NCBI RefSeq assembly: GCF_035552695.1
Contig: NZ_DASZKT010000032.1
Span: 24,006-88,005 of the forward strand
Direction: 5' to 3'
DNA length: 64,000 nt
Origin: Actinospica sp035552695
GTDB lineage: Bacteria > Actinomycetota > Actinomycetes > Streptomycetales > Catenulisporaceae
The position numbers and the translations under genes are program-made. This document shows, one piece after another, positions 1-8,440 of this stretch (position 1 is the first letter of the stretch; each line of letters begins with the position of its first letter). The notes beneath the pieces are model-generated. The model worked only from the letters and a program-made list of their open reading frames with translations, was not told the origin of the DNA and searched no databases.

Positions 1-1072
1 CCGAGGCCACCGACCGGTCGACCGGCGAGACCTGCATGACCGCCTGCGTCATCAGGGTATTGCTGACACCGATGAAGGCTCCTGACACGATGACCGCGAC
101 GATCAGCACCGCCTTGTGGTCCGTCCACAGCGCGATCACCAGCAGGTCGAGCGCCATCAGGGAGAAGTTGGCGTACTGCGTGCGCGCCGTGCCGAACCTG
201 GCCTGCAGCCGCGGCGCCACCAGCACCGCGAAGATCGCGACGAACAGTCCCCAGCCGGTGAACACGAACCCCAGCTCGTGAATGCCCAGGTTCATCGGGA
301 ACGGGCTGTACGCGAGCACCGTGAAGAACGCCCAGTTGTAGAACAGCGCCACGATGCTCACCGTCGCCAACCCCCGGTGCCGCAGCGCGCGCAGCGGCTC
401 GGTGAGCCCGATCTTCCGAGTGGGCTTCGGAGTCTGATCCAGGAAGACGAGGGTCGCGGTCAGCGAAATCGCCATCAGCACCGTGACACCGAAGAACGGC
501 CCGCGCCAGCTGATCCCGCCGAGCAGCCCGCCGACCAGCGGACCGAGCGCGATGCCGACCCCCAGCGCCGTCTCGTACAGAATGATCGCCCCGTTGAACC
601 CGCCGGACGCCGCGCCGACGATGACCGCGAGCGAGGTGGCGATGAACAGCGCGTTCCCGAGCCCCCAGCCCGCCCGGAAGTCGATGATCTGGGCGATCGT
701 GTGCGAAGACCCCGCCAGCGCGCTGAACAGCACGATGAGTACGAGCCCCGCGATCAGCGTCCGCTTGCCGCCGATGCGGCTGGAGACCCAGCCGGTCACC
801 AGCATCGCGACGGCCGTGACCACCAGGTAGCTGGTGAACAGCAGCTCGACGTTGCTCGTGCTGGCGTGCAGCTGCGAGGAGAGCGCGGGCAGGATCGGAT
901 CGACGAGCCCGATGCCCATGAAGGACACCACGCAAGCGAACGCGACCGCCCAAACGGCCCTCGGCTGACGGAAGGGGCTCCCGGTCGCCGCGTGGCCGTG
1001 GCTGTGATTGTCGCCGTGGCCGGGGTCGGGGGTGTGCGGTTGAGTCTGAACGTCCGTATTGCTGCTGCTCAT
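1..1072 (-). CDS. MFS drug exporter, C-terminus beyond the window
   Basis: This is a major facilitator superfamily exporter of the multidrug DHA1 type, a proton-driven inner-membrane pump. About 357 residues are visible and the C-terminus runs off the window's left edge. After a hydrophilic, His-rich N-terminus of about 40 residues comes a first membrane helix with the motif MGIGLVDPILPAL. Next is the segment ELLFTSYLVVTAVAM, then a motif-A-like loop GWVSSRIGGKRTL, the typical MFS loop between helices 2 and 3. The start ATG at 1072 has only a weak ribosome site. The gene lies 95 bp downstream of a MarR regulator in the same direction, so the pair is probably an operon. The substrate cannot be told. 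Confidence 0.85.
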   Translation of the reverse strand, partial: MSSSNTDVQTQPHTPDPGHGDNHSHGHAATGSPFRQPRAVWAVAFACVVSFMGIGLVDPILPALSSQLHASTSNVELLFTSYLVVTAVAMLVTGWVSSRIGGKRTLIAGLVLIVLFSALAGSSHTIAQIIDFRAGWGLGNALFIATSLAVIVGAASGGFNGAIILYETALGVGIALGPLVGGLLGGISWRGPFFGVTVLMAISLTATLVFLDQTPKPTRKIGLTEPLRALRHRGLATVSIVALFYNWAFFTVLAYSPFPMNLGIHELGFVFTGWGLFVAIFAVLVAPRLQARFGTARTQYANFSLMALDLLVIALWTDHKAVLIVAVIVSGAFIGVSNTLMTQAVMQVSPVDRSVAS

Positions 1073-1118
1073 TCGCGTCGCTTCGCTTTCGATACGAGAT
1101 TGTCCTTGTGGGATCGAT

Positions 1119-1160
1119 GTTCTCGACTGGTGGTTTTCGACTGGTGGTTCTCGACTTCTG
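1119..1160. repeat. Three tandem copies of a 14-bp repeat
   Basis: Three adjacent 14-bp units, GTTCTCGACTGGTG, GTTTTCGACTGGTG and GTTCTCGACTTCTG, lie in the short gap between the MarR gene and the MFS gene. The second unit differs from the first by one base and the third by two. They are non-coding in either gene. Confidence 0.8.
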
Positions 1161-1167
1161 CGTGCTG

Positions 1168-1635
1168 CTACTTGCTTCGATTCGAGGTCGTGGCGGCCTC
1201 CATGGCCTCCTCCTGCAGTTCGCGCAGCCGAAGGAGCGCAGGGACCGCGGCGGCGAGTGCCTCCGCGTCGGCCACCGGCAGCTTGCCGACCAGCTCGGAC
1301 AGCCGCTCCGCCGCCGCCCGACGCCGCGTGGCGAGGAACTGCTCCCCCTGCGCCGTCAGCGAGACCAGCACCGCCCGCCCGTCACTCGGATCCGGCCGCC
1401 GCGAGACGAGTCCCGCCTGCTCCAGCGACCCGACCAGCACGGTCATCGACGGCTGCGCCACCCCCTGCACCCCCGCCAGCTCCGAGACCCGCTGAGCCCC
1501 CCGCCGCTCCAACGTGGCCAGCGTCGCCAACCCCGTCAGACTCAGCTGCCGCGGCTGCGACGTATACCGAATCACCGCCGCCGACAGCCAATACACGGCC
1601 TCCGCCGCCACCCGCTGGTCTCGCTCCACGCTCAT
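1168..1635 (-). CDS. MarR family transcriptional regulator
   Basis: A 155-residue winged-helix regulator of the MarR family, a dimeric DNA-binding repressor. The central part shows the helix-turn-helix (RVSELAGVQGVAQPSMTVLVGSLEQAGLV) followed by the wing with the family signature DPSDGRAVLVSLT. The start is placed at the ATG at 1635 because a TATGCT -10 box ends six bases before it, implying a leaderless mRNA; an upstream in-frame ATG would sit inside this promoter. It precedes the MFS exporter gene in the same direction. By family rule it probably represses itself and the exporter until a small ligand binds; the ligand is unknown. Confidence 0.88.
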   Translation of the reverse strand: MSVERDQRVAAEAVYWLSAAVIRYTSQPRQLSLTGLATLATLERRGAQRVSELAGVQGVAQPSMTVLVGSLEQAGLVSRRPDPSDGRAVLVSLTAQGEQFLATRRRAAAERLSELVGKLPVADAEALAAAVPALLRLRELQEEAMEAATTSNRSK

Positions 1636-1641
1636 GTAGAA

Positions 1642-1676
1642 AGCATAGCCCAAACTATATAGCTTGTCTAACTATC
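1642..1676 (-). promoter_or_regulatory. Promoter and candidate MarR operator
   Basis: On the minus strand a TATGCT hexamer (1642-1647) lies six bases before the ATG of the MarR gene. Just upstream is an AT-rich island unlike the surrounding DNA. It holds the palindrome CTATATAG and a wider imperfect inverted repeat ATAG-N9-CTAT. An AT-rich palindrome next to a marR start is a usual autoregulatory site; binding is inferred. Confidence 0.5.
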
Positions 1677-1691
1677 TGGCCGCGCGGCTGG

Positions 1692-2174
1692 TCAGCGGAG
1701 CTCGCAGATGTAGGACGTGGCCGGCTTGTCGTTGAGCGTCAGCTCGCCGACGGCGACGAACCCGTTGCGTTCCAGCACCCTGTGCGAGGCCGGGTTGTCC
1801 AGCGTGGCCCGCGCGCGCAAGCTGGTGAGTCCGTAGTGCGCGGCAGCGAGCTTGCGCACCTCACGCACCGCCGCGGTGGCCAGTCCCTGTCCGGCGCACT
1901 TCTGCGCGATCCGGTACCCGAGTTCAGCCGATCCGTCCGCCACTCCGATCAGGTTCACCCGTCCCACAACCTCGCCGCTTTCGGCCACCAGCACGTGGGG
2001 GTAATCCGTCCCGGCAGCCTGCCACTTGAGCAGCTGCGCGTACCGAGCATCGAACTCGGCGAAGAACTCATCACCCCGGTCCGGCACCGACGCGGCGAAG
2101 TACGCGCGATTCTCCCGCTCGAACTCAAGCACGGCAGGCGCATGGTCGAGACGAAGCTGCTGAAGTACTGGCAT
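1692..2174 (-). CDS. GNAT N-acetyltransferase, RimJ/RimL-like
   Basis: A cytoplasmic acetyl-CoA-dependent N-acetyltransferase of about 160 residues. It shows the GNAT fold: the strand VVGRVNLIGV, the strand AELGYRI, then the acetyl-CoA loop QKCAGQGLATAAV (the Q/RxxGxG/A motif). The late motif ASHRVLERNGFVAVG is typical of the RimJ/RimL branch, which acetylates ribosomal or other protein N-termini or small amines. Two in-frame ATG codons occur, at 2180 and 2174. A TAGACT hexamer at 2183-2188 would place a transcript start near the second, so 2174 is preferred as a leaderless start. No operon partner is visible and the substrate is unknown. Confidence 0.8.
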   Translation of the reverse strand: MPVLQQLRLDHAPAVLEFERENRAYFAASVPDRGDEFFAEFDARYAQLLKWQAAGTDYPHVLVAESGEVVGRVNLIGVADGSAELGYRIAQKCAGQGLATAAVREVRKLAAAHYGLTSLRARATLDNPASHRVLERNGFVAVGELTLNDKPATSYICELR

Positions 2175-2225
2175 CGACATTCAGTCTAGGTACCGGAGGG
2201 CTCACTGCGGAAACGAGAAAAGTGG

Positions 2226-2264
2226 AGCCGGTCTCCTGAAGGCCCGGGGCCCAGGAGACCGGCT
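2226..2264 (-). terminator. Terminator after the GH54-like gene
   Basis: A perfect 13-bp stem (AGCCGGTCTCCTG against CAGGAGACCGGCT) with a 13-base loop lies just past the stop of the arabinofuranosidase-like gene. On the minus strand it is followed within five bases by TTTT, as in a Rho-independent terminator. Confidence 0.8.
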
Positions 2265-2287
2265 GTCCGCTCTCGGCGCGTTTTCGG

Positions 2288-3799
2288 TCAGTGGGTGGTC
2301 AGGTCGAATTCCTCCCACGGGCCGATCGCGGTGCGGTTGGCGATCAGGGAGGACGCGCCGGCGTTCTCGGCGGTCACGATTTGTTCGTTGTTGTAGGCGC
2401 GGAAGCTCACGCTGCCGTCGGAGTTGTGAATCAGATAGAACGTCTCCCACGGGCCGGCCGAGCCTCGGTTGGCGATCAGCGGGGCGGCTCCGTTGTTCTC
2501 CGCGGTGACCCACTCGTTGTCCGAGTGCGCCCGCAGGTTCACGGTTCCGTCGGTGTTGGTGAACATGTCGAAGGTCTCCGCCGTGCCGACCGAGGTGGCG
2601 TCAGCGATCAGCGACGTGCTGCTGTTCGCCGCGTCGACGTACTTGCCGTTGGCGTGGGCGTGCAGACTGATCACGGACGTGCTCGTCTTGAACGTGGTGT
2701 TGTTGTTGGCGTAGCCGGCCGCGGTGAGGTTGGACTGCACCGCGTTCTCAGTGGCGTCGGAGGGGAAGCCGGCCGTGACGGCGCCTTCGAAGAACTCTCC
2801 CTTGCCCATCGTGCTGTTGTCGCCGCCGGTGCCCAGCTCGATGGAGGGCTGCACCTTCATCGGGTTGTAGCCGTTGGGCAGGGCGCCGGAGTACGAGGTC
2901 GTCAGCCCGCCGGACTGGCCGTTGCCGAACTTGAGGGTGAAGTTGGTGGTGCCGTTGTTCTTCTCCCACGCGGAGACGAACGAGCCGGTCTCACTCGTGA
3001 TGTTCGACGGGTTGGGGCCGTTGTTGCTGAAGTACATGCCGTTCTCGAGATCGCCGCCGACCCAGGGACCGGAGCCGGTGCATCCGCCGGTCCAGCACGC
3101 GGTTCCGTAGTAGATCGCGTTCATGGTCGCGTTGCCGTCGTCGGAGTCGTTGGTCTCCGCCGAGCCGAAGTCGAAGCAGCAGGCACCCGTGGTGAGCATG
3201 GACGACGTCATCATGTACTCACCCTCCGGTTGCGAGCCGGTGGGCACGTTCTTGACGGCGTTGTTGCGATACCCGGTGCCGATGTTGTTGACCAGCACTC
3301 CGTACGCCGGCTGGCCGCCGATCGTCACGGGCAGCGCCATCGCGTTCGCGGCGATGTCCGAGCCGTTCGGGCCGGGTCCGCTGAGTCCGTTCGAGCAGCC
3401 CGAGCAGGACTTGCCCGGGGAGACGGGCAGGTTGTTGGCGTTGGACGTCTGGTCGTAGAGCTGGGTGATGGTGCAGGTCGTGCCGGAGCAGAAGGAGACC
3501 TGCGGCGCGGAGTCGACCACCCCGCCGGTCGATTCGAGGCCGATGTTCAGGGTGCTGTTGTCCGAGGCGCGCTGGATTTGGTAGAGCGGACCGTTGTAGG
3601 ACGCGAACATCGCGCGGGTGCTGCTGTACGCCGCCTCGCACGGCGTTCCGCCGGACGCGTAGACGTCGCAGGGCTTCGGCGCCGCCGCGGCGGAAGCCTG
3701 GGTCGTGGCCATGCCGATGACCGGCACGGCGATCGCCAACGCGAGCAGAAACGCGACCAGCAGCCGCGTGCGCCGTCGGAGTGTGGATATGGCGTGCAC
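2288..3799 (-). CDS. Secreted GH54 alpha-L-arabinofuranosidase-like enzyme with fascin-like beta-trefoil
   Basis: A secreted glycoside hydrolase of about 503 residues, probably removing arabinofuranose side chains from plant polysaccharides. A positively charged start and hydrophobic helix ending ASAAAA form the signal peptide. Residues from about 45 match the GH54 catalytic domain (PCDVYASGGTPCEAAYSSTRA), with many cysteines and the motifs DLENG and GGDNS, which hold the catalytic acids in this family. The last ~130 residues are three repeats with the theme YVTAEN-GASSLIANR-AIGPWE, a fascin-like trefoil rather than the usual CBM42. The start is GTG 3799, chosen because GGAGG lies five bases upstream; an in-frame ATG at 3817 lacks such a site. 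The gene stands alone between terminators. Confidence 0.85.
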   Translation of the reverse strand: MHAISTLRRRTRLLVAFLLALAIAVPVIGMATTQASAAAAPKPCDVYASGGTPCEAAYSSTRAMFASYNGPLYQIQRASDNSTLNIGLESTGGVVDSAPQVSFCSGTTCTITQLYDQTSNANNLPVSPGKSCSGCSNGLSGPGPNGSDIAANAMALPVTIGGQPAYGVLVNNIGTGYRNNAVKNVPTGSQPEGEYMMTSSMLTTGACCFDFGSAETNDSDDGNATMNAIYYGTACWTGGCTGSGPWVGGDLENGMYFSNNGPNPSNITSETGSFVSAWEKNNGTTNFTLKFGNGQSGGLTTSYSGALPNGYNPMKVQPSIELGTGGDNSTMGKGEFFEGAVTAGFPSDATENAVQSNLTAAGYANNNTTFKTSTSVISLHAHANGKYVDAANSSTSLIADATSVGTAETFDMFTNTDGTVNLRAHSDNEWVTAENNGAAPLIANRGSAGPWETFYLIHNSDGSVSFRAYNNEQIVTAENAGASSLIANRTAIGPWEEFDLTTH

Positions 3800-3909
3800 G
3801 AGAACCTCCGTCGTCATCGTCGGGAGTTGTCGGATTCGTCGGAACAGTCGGGACGGCGCTTCGCGGTGGGAGGTGGGTGAGCGCGCGCCTTCCCTGTGGT
3901 GCAGCACAC

Positions 3910-3938
3910 ATATTCGGCCGACTCTAGTCTCAAGTCAA
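3910..3938 (-). promoter_or_regulatory. Candidate promoter of the GH54-like gene
   Basis: On the minus strand TTGACT (3933-3938) and GAATAT (3910-3915) are separated by 17 bases, a good vegetative sigma spacing. The transcript would begin near 3903 and carry a leader of about 100 bases before the GTG start. Confidence 0.5.
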
Positions 3939-4068
3939 GGGAAGCATCGGGTATCAGGGCATGGTTTGAAAGATTCTTGCGATGAACTGAGTCTCAGATT
4001 TCGGGGCGACGCGAATCGATGGCAGCATTTTGCCTAAAGTCGGCGGAATCTCCCTGCCAGCAGAAAAC

Positions 4069-4107
4069 GGCGTCCCCCGCCGCTCGTCAGGAGCGGCGGG
4101 GGACGCC
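4069..4107 (-). terminator. Terminator after kgd
   Basis: A perfect 17-bp stem (GGCGTCCCCCGCCGCTC and its complement) with a five-base loop sits just past the kgd stop. On the minus strand it is followed at once by GTTTTCTG, giving a short T-run. Confidence 0.85.
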
Positions 4108-4160
4108 GGACGGCTCAGGCCGCTAGGGCCCCGACCCCGAGACCTCGATCCGCCGAGGCC

Positions 4161-7100
4161 TCACTCCGCGAAGGCCTCCTCGACCACGCGGTGCTGCTCG
4201 ACCTCGTGGCGCTTGGCCGAACCCACCGCCGGGGAGGACGAGGCGGGGCGGGAGATGCAGGTCAGGGCGCGGCCGCCGAGCTCGCCGGGCAGGTGCAGGG
4301 CCATGAACGGCCAGGCACCCTGGTTGGCGGGCTCCTCCTGGACCCAGCGGAGCTCGGCGCCGGCCGGGTACTGGGCCAGCTCCTGCACCAGCTCGGCCGC
4401 GGGCACCGGGTAGAGGCGCTCGGCGCGGACCACCGCGGTGTCGGTGATGCCGTGCTTGGCGCGGTAGGCCACCAGGTCCCAGTAGACCTTGCCGGAGCAG
4501 ACCAGCACCCGCTTCACGCCGTCGGCCGCGACCGTCGTGTCGCCGATGATCGGGCGGAAGCTCGTGGCACCGGTGAACTCCTCGATCCGCGAGCCCGCCG
4601 CCTTGAGCCGGAGCATCGACTTCGGGGTGAAGACGACCAGCGGCTTGTGCGCCGGGTTGAGGGCCTGCCACCTGAGCACGTGGAAGTACGAGGACGGCAG
4701 CGAGGGCATCGCGACGGTCATGTTGTTCTGCGCGCACATCTGCAGGTACCGCTCGATCCGGGCGGACGAGTGGTCCGGGCCCTGGCCCTCGTAGCCGTGC
4801 GGCAGCAGCAGCACCACGCCGGAGCGCTGGGCCCACTTCTGCTCGCCGGACGAGACGAACTCGTCGACGATCGTCTGCGCGCCGTTGCCGAAGTCGCCGA
4901 ACTGGGCCTCCCACAGCACCAGTGCGTTCGGTCGGCCGACGGAGTAGCCGTACTCGAAGCCCATCGCCGCGAACTCGGAGAGCATCGAGTCGTAGACCGT
5001 GTACGTGGCCTGGTTCTCGGCCAGGTAGGACAGCGGCGTGTACTCGCGCGCACTGGCCCGGTCGACGACCACGTGGTGCCGCTGCACGAAGGTGCCGCGG
5101 CGCGAGTCCTGGCCGGTGAGCCGGACCGGGACGCCCTCGGTCAGCAGCGAGCCGATCGCGAGGGTCTCGCCCATCGCCCAGTCGATCGTGCCGTCGCTGA
5201 CCATCTGCGCGCGCTTCTGCAGCTGCGGCAGCACGCGCTGGTGCGGCTCGAAGCCCTCGGGCAGGTTGACGTGCACCTCGACGATGCGCTTGACCACGTC
5301 GTCGGAGATGCCGGTCTGCACCGGCACCGGGAACGGCTCCTCGCTGCCCTCGCCCGCCTGGCTGGCCGGCGCCTTGCCGGTGTCCTTGGTCTCCGCGAAG
5401 GCCTGCTCCAGCTTCGCCTGGTAGTCCTTCAGCGCGCCCTCGGCCTCTTCGATGGTGATGTCGCCCCGGCCGATCAGCGCCTCGGTGTACAGCTTGCGGA
5501 CCGAGCGCTTGGCCTCGATCAGCTTGTACATCAGCGGCTGCGTCATCGACGGGTCGTCGCCCTCGTTGTGGCCGCGGCGCCGGTAGCAGACCATGTCGAT
5601 GACGACGTCCTTGCTGAACTCCTGGCGGAATTCGAACGCCAGCTGCGCCACCCGGACGCAGGCCTCGGGGTCGTCGCCGTTCACGTGGAAGATCGGCGCC
5701 TCGACCATCCGCGCGACGTCGGTGGCGTACACCGAGGAGCGCGAGGCGGCGGGCGAGGTGGTGAACCCGACCTGGTTGTTGATCACCAGGTGGATGGTGC
5801 CGCCGGTGCGGAAGCCGCGCAGCTGCGACATGTTCAGCGTCTCGGCGACCACGCCCTGGCCGGCGAACGCGGCGTCGCCGTGCATCAGGATCGGCAGCAC
5901 CGTGAACGCGGAGCCGGCCTTGTTGATGATGTCCTGCTTGGCCCGCACGAAGCCCTCGAGCACCGGGTCGACCGCCTCGAGGTGCGAGGGGTTGGCCGTC
6001 AGCGAGACCTTGATCTGACTGCCGCTGAGCGCGGTGAACGTGCCGTCGGTGCCCAGGTGGTACTTCACGTCGCCGGAGCCGTGCATCGACTTCGGGTCGA
6101 GGTTGCCCTCGAACTCGCTGAACACCTTGGCGTACGGCTTGCCCACGATGTTCGTCAGCACATTGAGACGACCGCGGTGCGGCATGCCGATGCAGGCCTC
6201 GTCCAGGCCGTTCTCCGCGGCGGCGCCGATGATCTGGTCGAGCACCGCGATCGCGGACTCGCCGCCCTCCAGCGAGAACCGCTTCTGGCCAACATACTTG
6301 ACCTGCAGGAAGGTCTCGAAGGCCTCGGCGGCGTTGAGCCGGTTGAGGATCCGCAGCTGCTCCTCGCGGGACGGCTTGACGTTGCCGTTCTCCACCTTGG
6401 CCTGGATCCACTTGCGCTGCGCCGGGTCCTGGATGTGCATGTACTCGATGCCGGTGGTGCGGCAGTACGAGTCGCGCAGCACGCCGAGGACGTCCCGCAG
6501 CTTCATCATCGGCTTGCCGCCGAACCCGCCGGTGGCGAATTCGCGCTCGAGGTCCCACAGCGTCAGGCCGTGCTCGACCACGTCGAGGTCCGGGTGCCGG
6601 CGCTGCTTGTACTCCAGCGGGTCGGTGTCGGCCATCAGGTGGCCGCGGGTGCGGTAGGAGTCGATCAGCTCCTGCACGCGCGCGGCCTTGCTGACGTCGT
6701 TCTCGTGCGAGGCCGCGATGTCCTGGACCCAGCGCACCGGCTCGTAGGGGATCCGCAGCGACTCGAAGACCCGGTCGAAGAAGTCGTCCGCGCCGAGCAG
6801 CAGCTGGTGGATCGTCTTGAGGTACTCGCCGGACTGCGCGCCCTGGATGATCCGGTGGTCGTAGGTGGACGTCAGCGTCATGATCTTGCTGACGGCCAGC
6901 CGGTTGAGCGTCTCCTCGCTGGCGCCCTGGTACTCGGCCGGGTACTCCATCGCGCCGACGCCGATGATCGTGCCCTGGCCCTTCATCAGCCGCGGCACGG
7001 AGTGCACGGTGCCGATGCCGCCGGGGTTGGTCAGCGAGATCGTGGTGCCGGCGAAGTCGTCGGCGGTCAGCTTGTTGTTGCGGGCCTTGCGGACCAGGTC

Positions 7101-7979
7101 CTCGTAGGCCTGCCAGAACTCGCGGAAGTCCATCAGCTCGGCGGCCTTGATGGAGGGCACCACGAGGGTGCGCGAGCCGTCCGGCTTCTGCAGGTCGATC
7201 GCCAGGCCGAAGTTGATGTGCTCGGGGGTGACCAGCGCCGGCTTGCCGTCCGCCTCGGCGAACGAGCCGTTCATCTCCGGGATGGCCTTGGTCGCCTGCA
7301 CCATGGCGTAGCCGATGAGGTGCGTGAAGGAGACCTTGCCGCCGCGGGCGCGCTTCAGGTGGTTGTTGATGACCACGCGGTTGTCGATGAGCAGCTTCGC
7401 CGGGACCGCGCGCACCGAGGTGGCGGTCGGCACCTCGAGCGAGGCGTTCATGTTGCTGATCAGCCGCGCGGCCGGGCCCCTGAGCACGGTGGTCGCGGCG
7501 CCGCCGCCGGTCGGGGTGGAGGCGGTGGGCGGGGCGGTGATCGCCGCGTCCCTGGGCACGCCGACCACCGGCGCGACGGCCCGCGGGGTGGGCTTGGGCG
7601 CGAGCGCGGCGTGCGCCTCGATCTCGGTCTCGCGGGCGGCCACGGCCGGCGCGACGCCCGCGGAGACCTGGGCGACGGGGGCCTGGCTGCCGGGCACCGC
7701 GACGGGCTTGGCGAGCGGCTCGCTGGCGGGCGCGGTCGTGGTGGGTGCCTGCGCGGGTACGGCCGCTGGAGTCGCGCCGTTCGACGATGCCGGCTGGTAG
7801 TCGTTGAAGAAATCCCACCAGGCCTTGTCGACCGACTCGGGGTCGTGCAGGTACTGCTGGTAGATCTCGTCGACCAGCCATTCGTTGGGTCCGAACTGGG
7901 CCAACTCACCCGGAGGCGTCTCGCCGCCTGCCGGGGCCGGGGTTGACTGAGACGTCGTCGGTGTGGACTGTGGCGACAC
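4161..7979 (-). CDS. kgd: Multifunctional 2-oxoglutarate decarboxylase/dehydrogenase (Kgd/SucA type)
   Basis: A 1272-residue enzyme of the TCA cycle. In actinobacteria this fused protein supplies E1 and a succinyltransferase core of 2-oxoglutarate dehydrogenase and can also make succinic semialdehyde. Near residue 29 lies the N-terminal element FGPNEWLVDEIYQQYL. An Ala/Pro-rich linker follows, then the acyltransferase domain (about 170-370) ending in TYDHRIIQGAQSG. The E1 part carries GMPHRGRLNVL, the thiamine-diphosphate region HGDAAFAGQGVVAETLNM and NNQVGFTTSP. There is no lipoyl domain, as is normal here. The start is GTG 7979, matching the family's usual beginning (SPQSTP); earlier in-frame codons encode a basic, non-conserved stretch. 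It is monocistronic. Confidence 0.95.
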   Translation of the reverse strand: MSPQSTPTTSQSTPAPAGGETPPGELAQFGPNEWLVDEIYQQYLHDPESVDKAWWDFFNDYQPASSNGATPAAVPAQAPTTTAPASEPLAKPVAVPGSQAPVAQVSAGVAPAVAARETEIEAHAALAPKPTPRAVAPVVGVPRDAAITAPPTASTPTGGGAATTVLRGPAARLISNMNASLEVPTATSVRAVPAKLLIDNRVVINNHLKRARGGKVSFTHLIGYAMVQATKAIPEMNGSFAEADGKPALVTPEHINFGLAIDLQKPDGSRTLVVPSIKAAELMDFREFWQAYEDLVRKARNNKLTADDFAGTTISLTNPGGIGTVHSVPRLMKGQGTIIGVGAMEYPAEYQGASEETLNRLAVSKIMTLTSTYDHRIIQGAQSGEYLKTIHQLLLGADDFFDRVFESLRIPYEPVRWVQDIAASHENDVSKAARVQELIDSYRTRGHLMADTDPLEYKQRRHPDLDVVEHGLTLWDLEREFATGGFGGKPMMKLRDVLGVLRDSYCRTTGIEYMHIQDPAQRKWIQAKVENGNVKPSREEQLRILNRLNAAEAFETFLQVKYVGQKRFSLEGGESAIAVLDQIIGAAAENGLDEACIGMPHRGRLNVLTNIVGKPYAKVFSEFEGNLDPKSMHGSGDVKYHLGTDGTFTALSGSQIKVSLTANPSHLEAVDPVLEGFVRAKQDIINKAGSAFTVLPILMHGDAAFAGQGVVAETLNMSQLRGFRTGGTIHLVINNQVGFTTSPAASRSSVYATDVARMVEAPIFHVNGDDPEACVRVAQLAFEFRQEFSKDVVIDMVCYRRRGHNEGDDPSMTQPLMYKLIEAKRSVRKLYTEALIGRGDITIEEAEGALKDYQAKLEQAFAETKDTGKAPASQAGEGSEEPFPVPVQTGISDDVVKRIVEVHVNLPEGFEPHQRVLPQLQKRAQMVSDGTIDWAMGETLAIGSLLTEGVPVRLTGQDSRRGTFVQRHHVVVDRASAREYTPLSYLAENQATYTVYDSMLSEFAAMGFEYGYSVGRPNALVLWEAQFGDFGNGAQTIVDEFVSSGEQKWAQRSGVVLLLPHGYEGQGPDHSSARIERYLQMCAQNNMTVAMPSLPSSYFHVLRWQALNPAHKPLVVFTPKSMLRLKAAGSRIEEFTGATSFRPIIGDTTVAADGVKRVLVCSGKVYWDLVAYRAKHGITDTAVVRAERLYPVPAAELVQELAQYPAGAELRWVQEEPANQGAWPFMALHLPGELGGRALTCISRPASSSPAVGSAKRHEVEQHRVVEEAFAE

Positions 7980-8307
7980 GGCGGTTTCCGCCCTCTTCCG
8001 CTTCGTAGATCCGCGTGGGGACTGCTCAACCGCCCGGAGAAGGCGGGAGCCGAGGGATCCGCATCGCGGGCCCGAGCGGTTCCTCCTCACAGCGGGCAGC
8101 GGTAGCCCAGGCTACGCTCCTTTCGCCGCGAATCGCAGTTCGCACCGGCCAACGCGACGAGAGTCACACAAACTCGGGACCTGAACCACCCTTACTGAGC
8201 ATAATGCTGTAGCCCAAGATGACTATTCCGGCGTGGATGCGGCGGCGGCCGGCTCGGCGGGCAGTTCGAGCCTGATGAGTGCCCCGCGGGTCCAGGGAAT
8301 TAGGGAA
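7980..8307. other. kgd leader and duplicated kinase tail
   Basis: A 328-base gap between kgd and the kinase gene. The right part (8223-8350) is a displaced copy of the kinase gene's 3' end. Further left, on the minus strand, a TAGCCT hexamer near 8110-8117 could be the -10 of kgd, giving a leader of about 130 bases. No other gene is visible. Confidence 0.5.
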
Positions 8308-8440
8308 TTACAGTGCATCACCTCGATCGTTCCGCCGTACAGCTGCCGTTTCGGGCTCGGCGGGCAGTTCGAGCCTGATGAGTGCCCCTCGGGTCGAGGG
8401 CATCACCTCGATCGTTCCGCCGTGCAGCTGCACCGCCCAG
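8253..8440. repeat. Imperfect tandem duplication of the sensor-kinase 3' end
   Basis: About 85 bp are present twice. The block beginning CTCGGCGGGCAGTTCGAGCC occurs at 8253 and 8356, and the block CATCACCTCGATCGTTCCG at 8316 and 8401. The left copy has 18 extra bases that include a repeated AGGGAATT. The left copy retains the old gene end, coding RGALIRLELPAEPAAAASTPE and then a stop at 8223-8225, but out of frame with the present gene. Confidence 0.85.

Larger units (their letters stand above)
3800..4160. other. Intergenic region between the GH54-like gene and kgd
   Basis: This 361-base gap holds the promoter and ~100-base leader of the GH54-like gene and the terminator of kgd. I see no further gene in it. 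Confidence 0.6.

Noticed and set aside
4191..7946. A 1251-codon open frame on the plus strand opposite kgd
   Set aside because: It is antisense to a well conserved enzyme and its translation is Arg/Val/Gly-rich low-complexity sequence without motifs.
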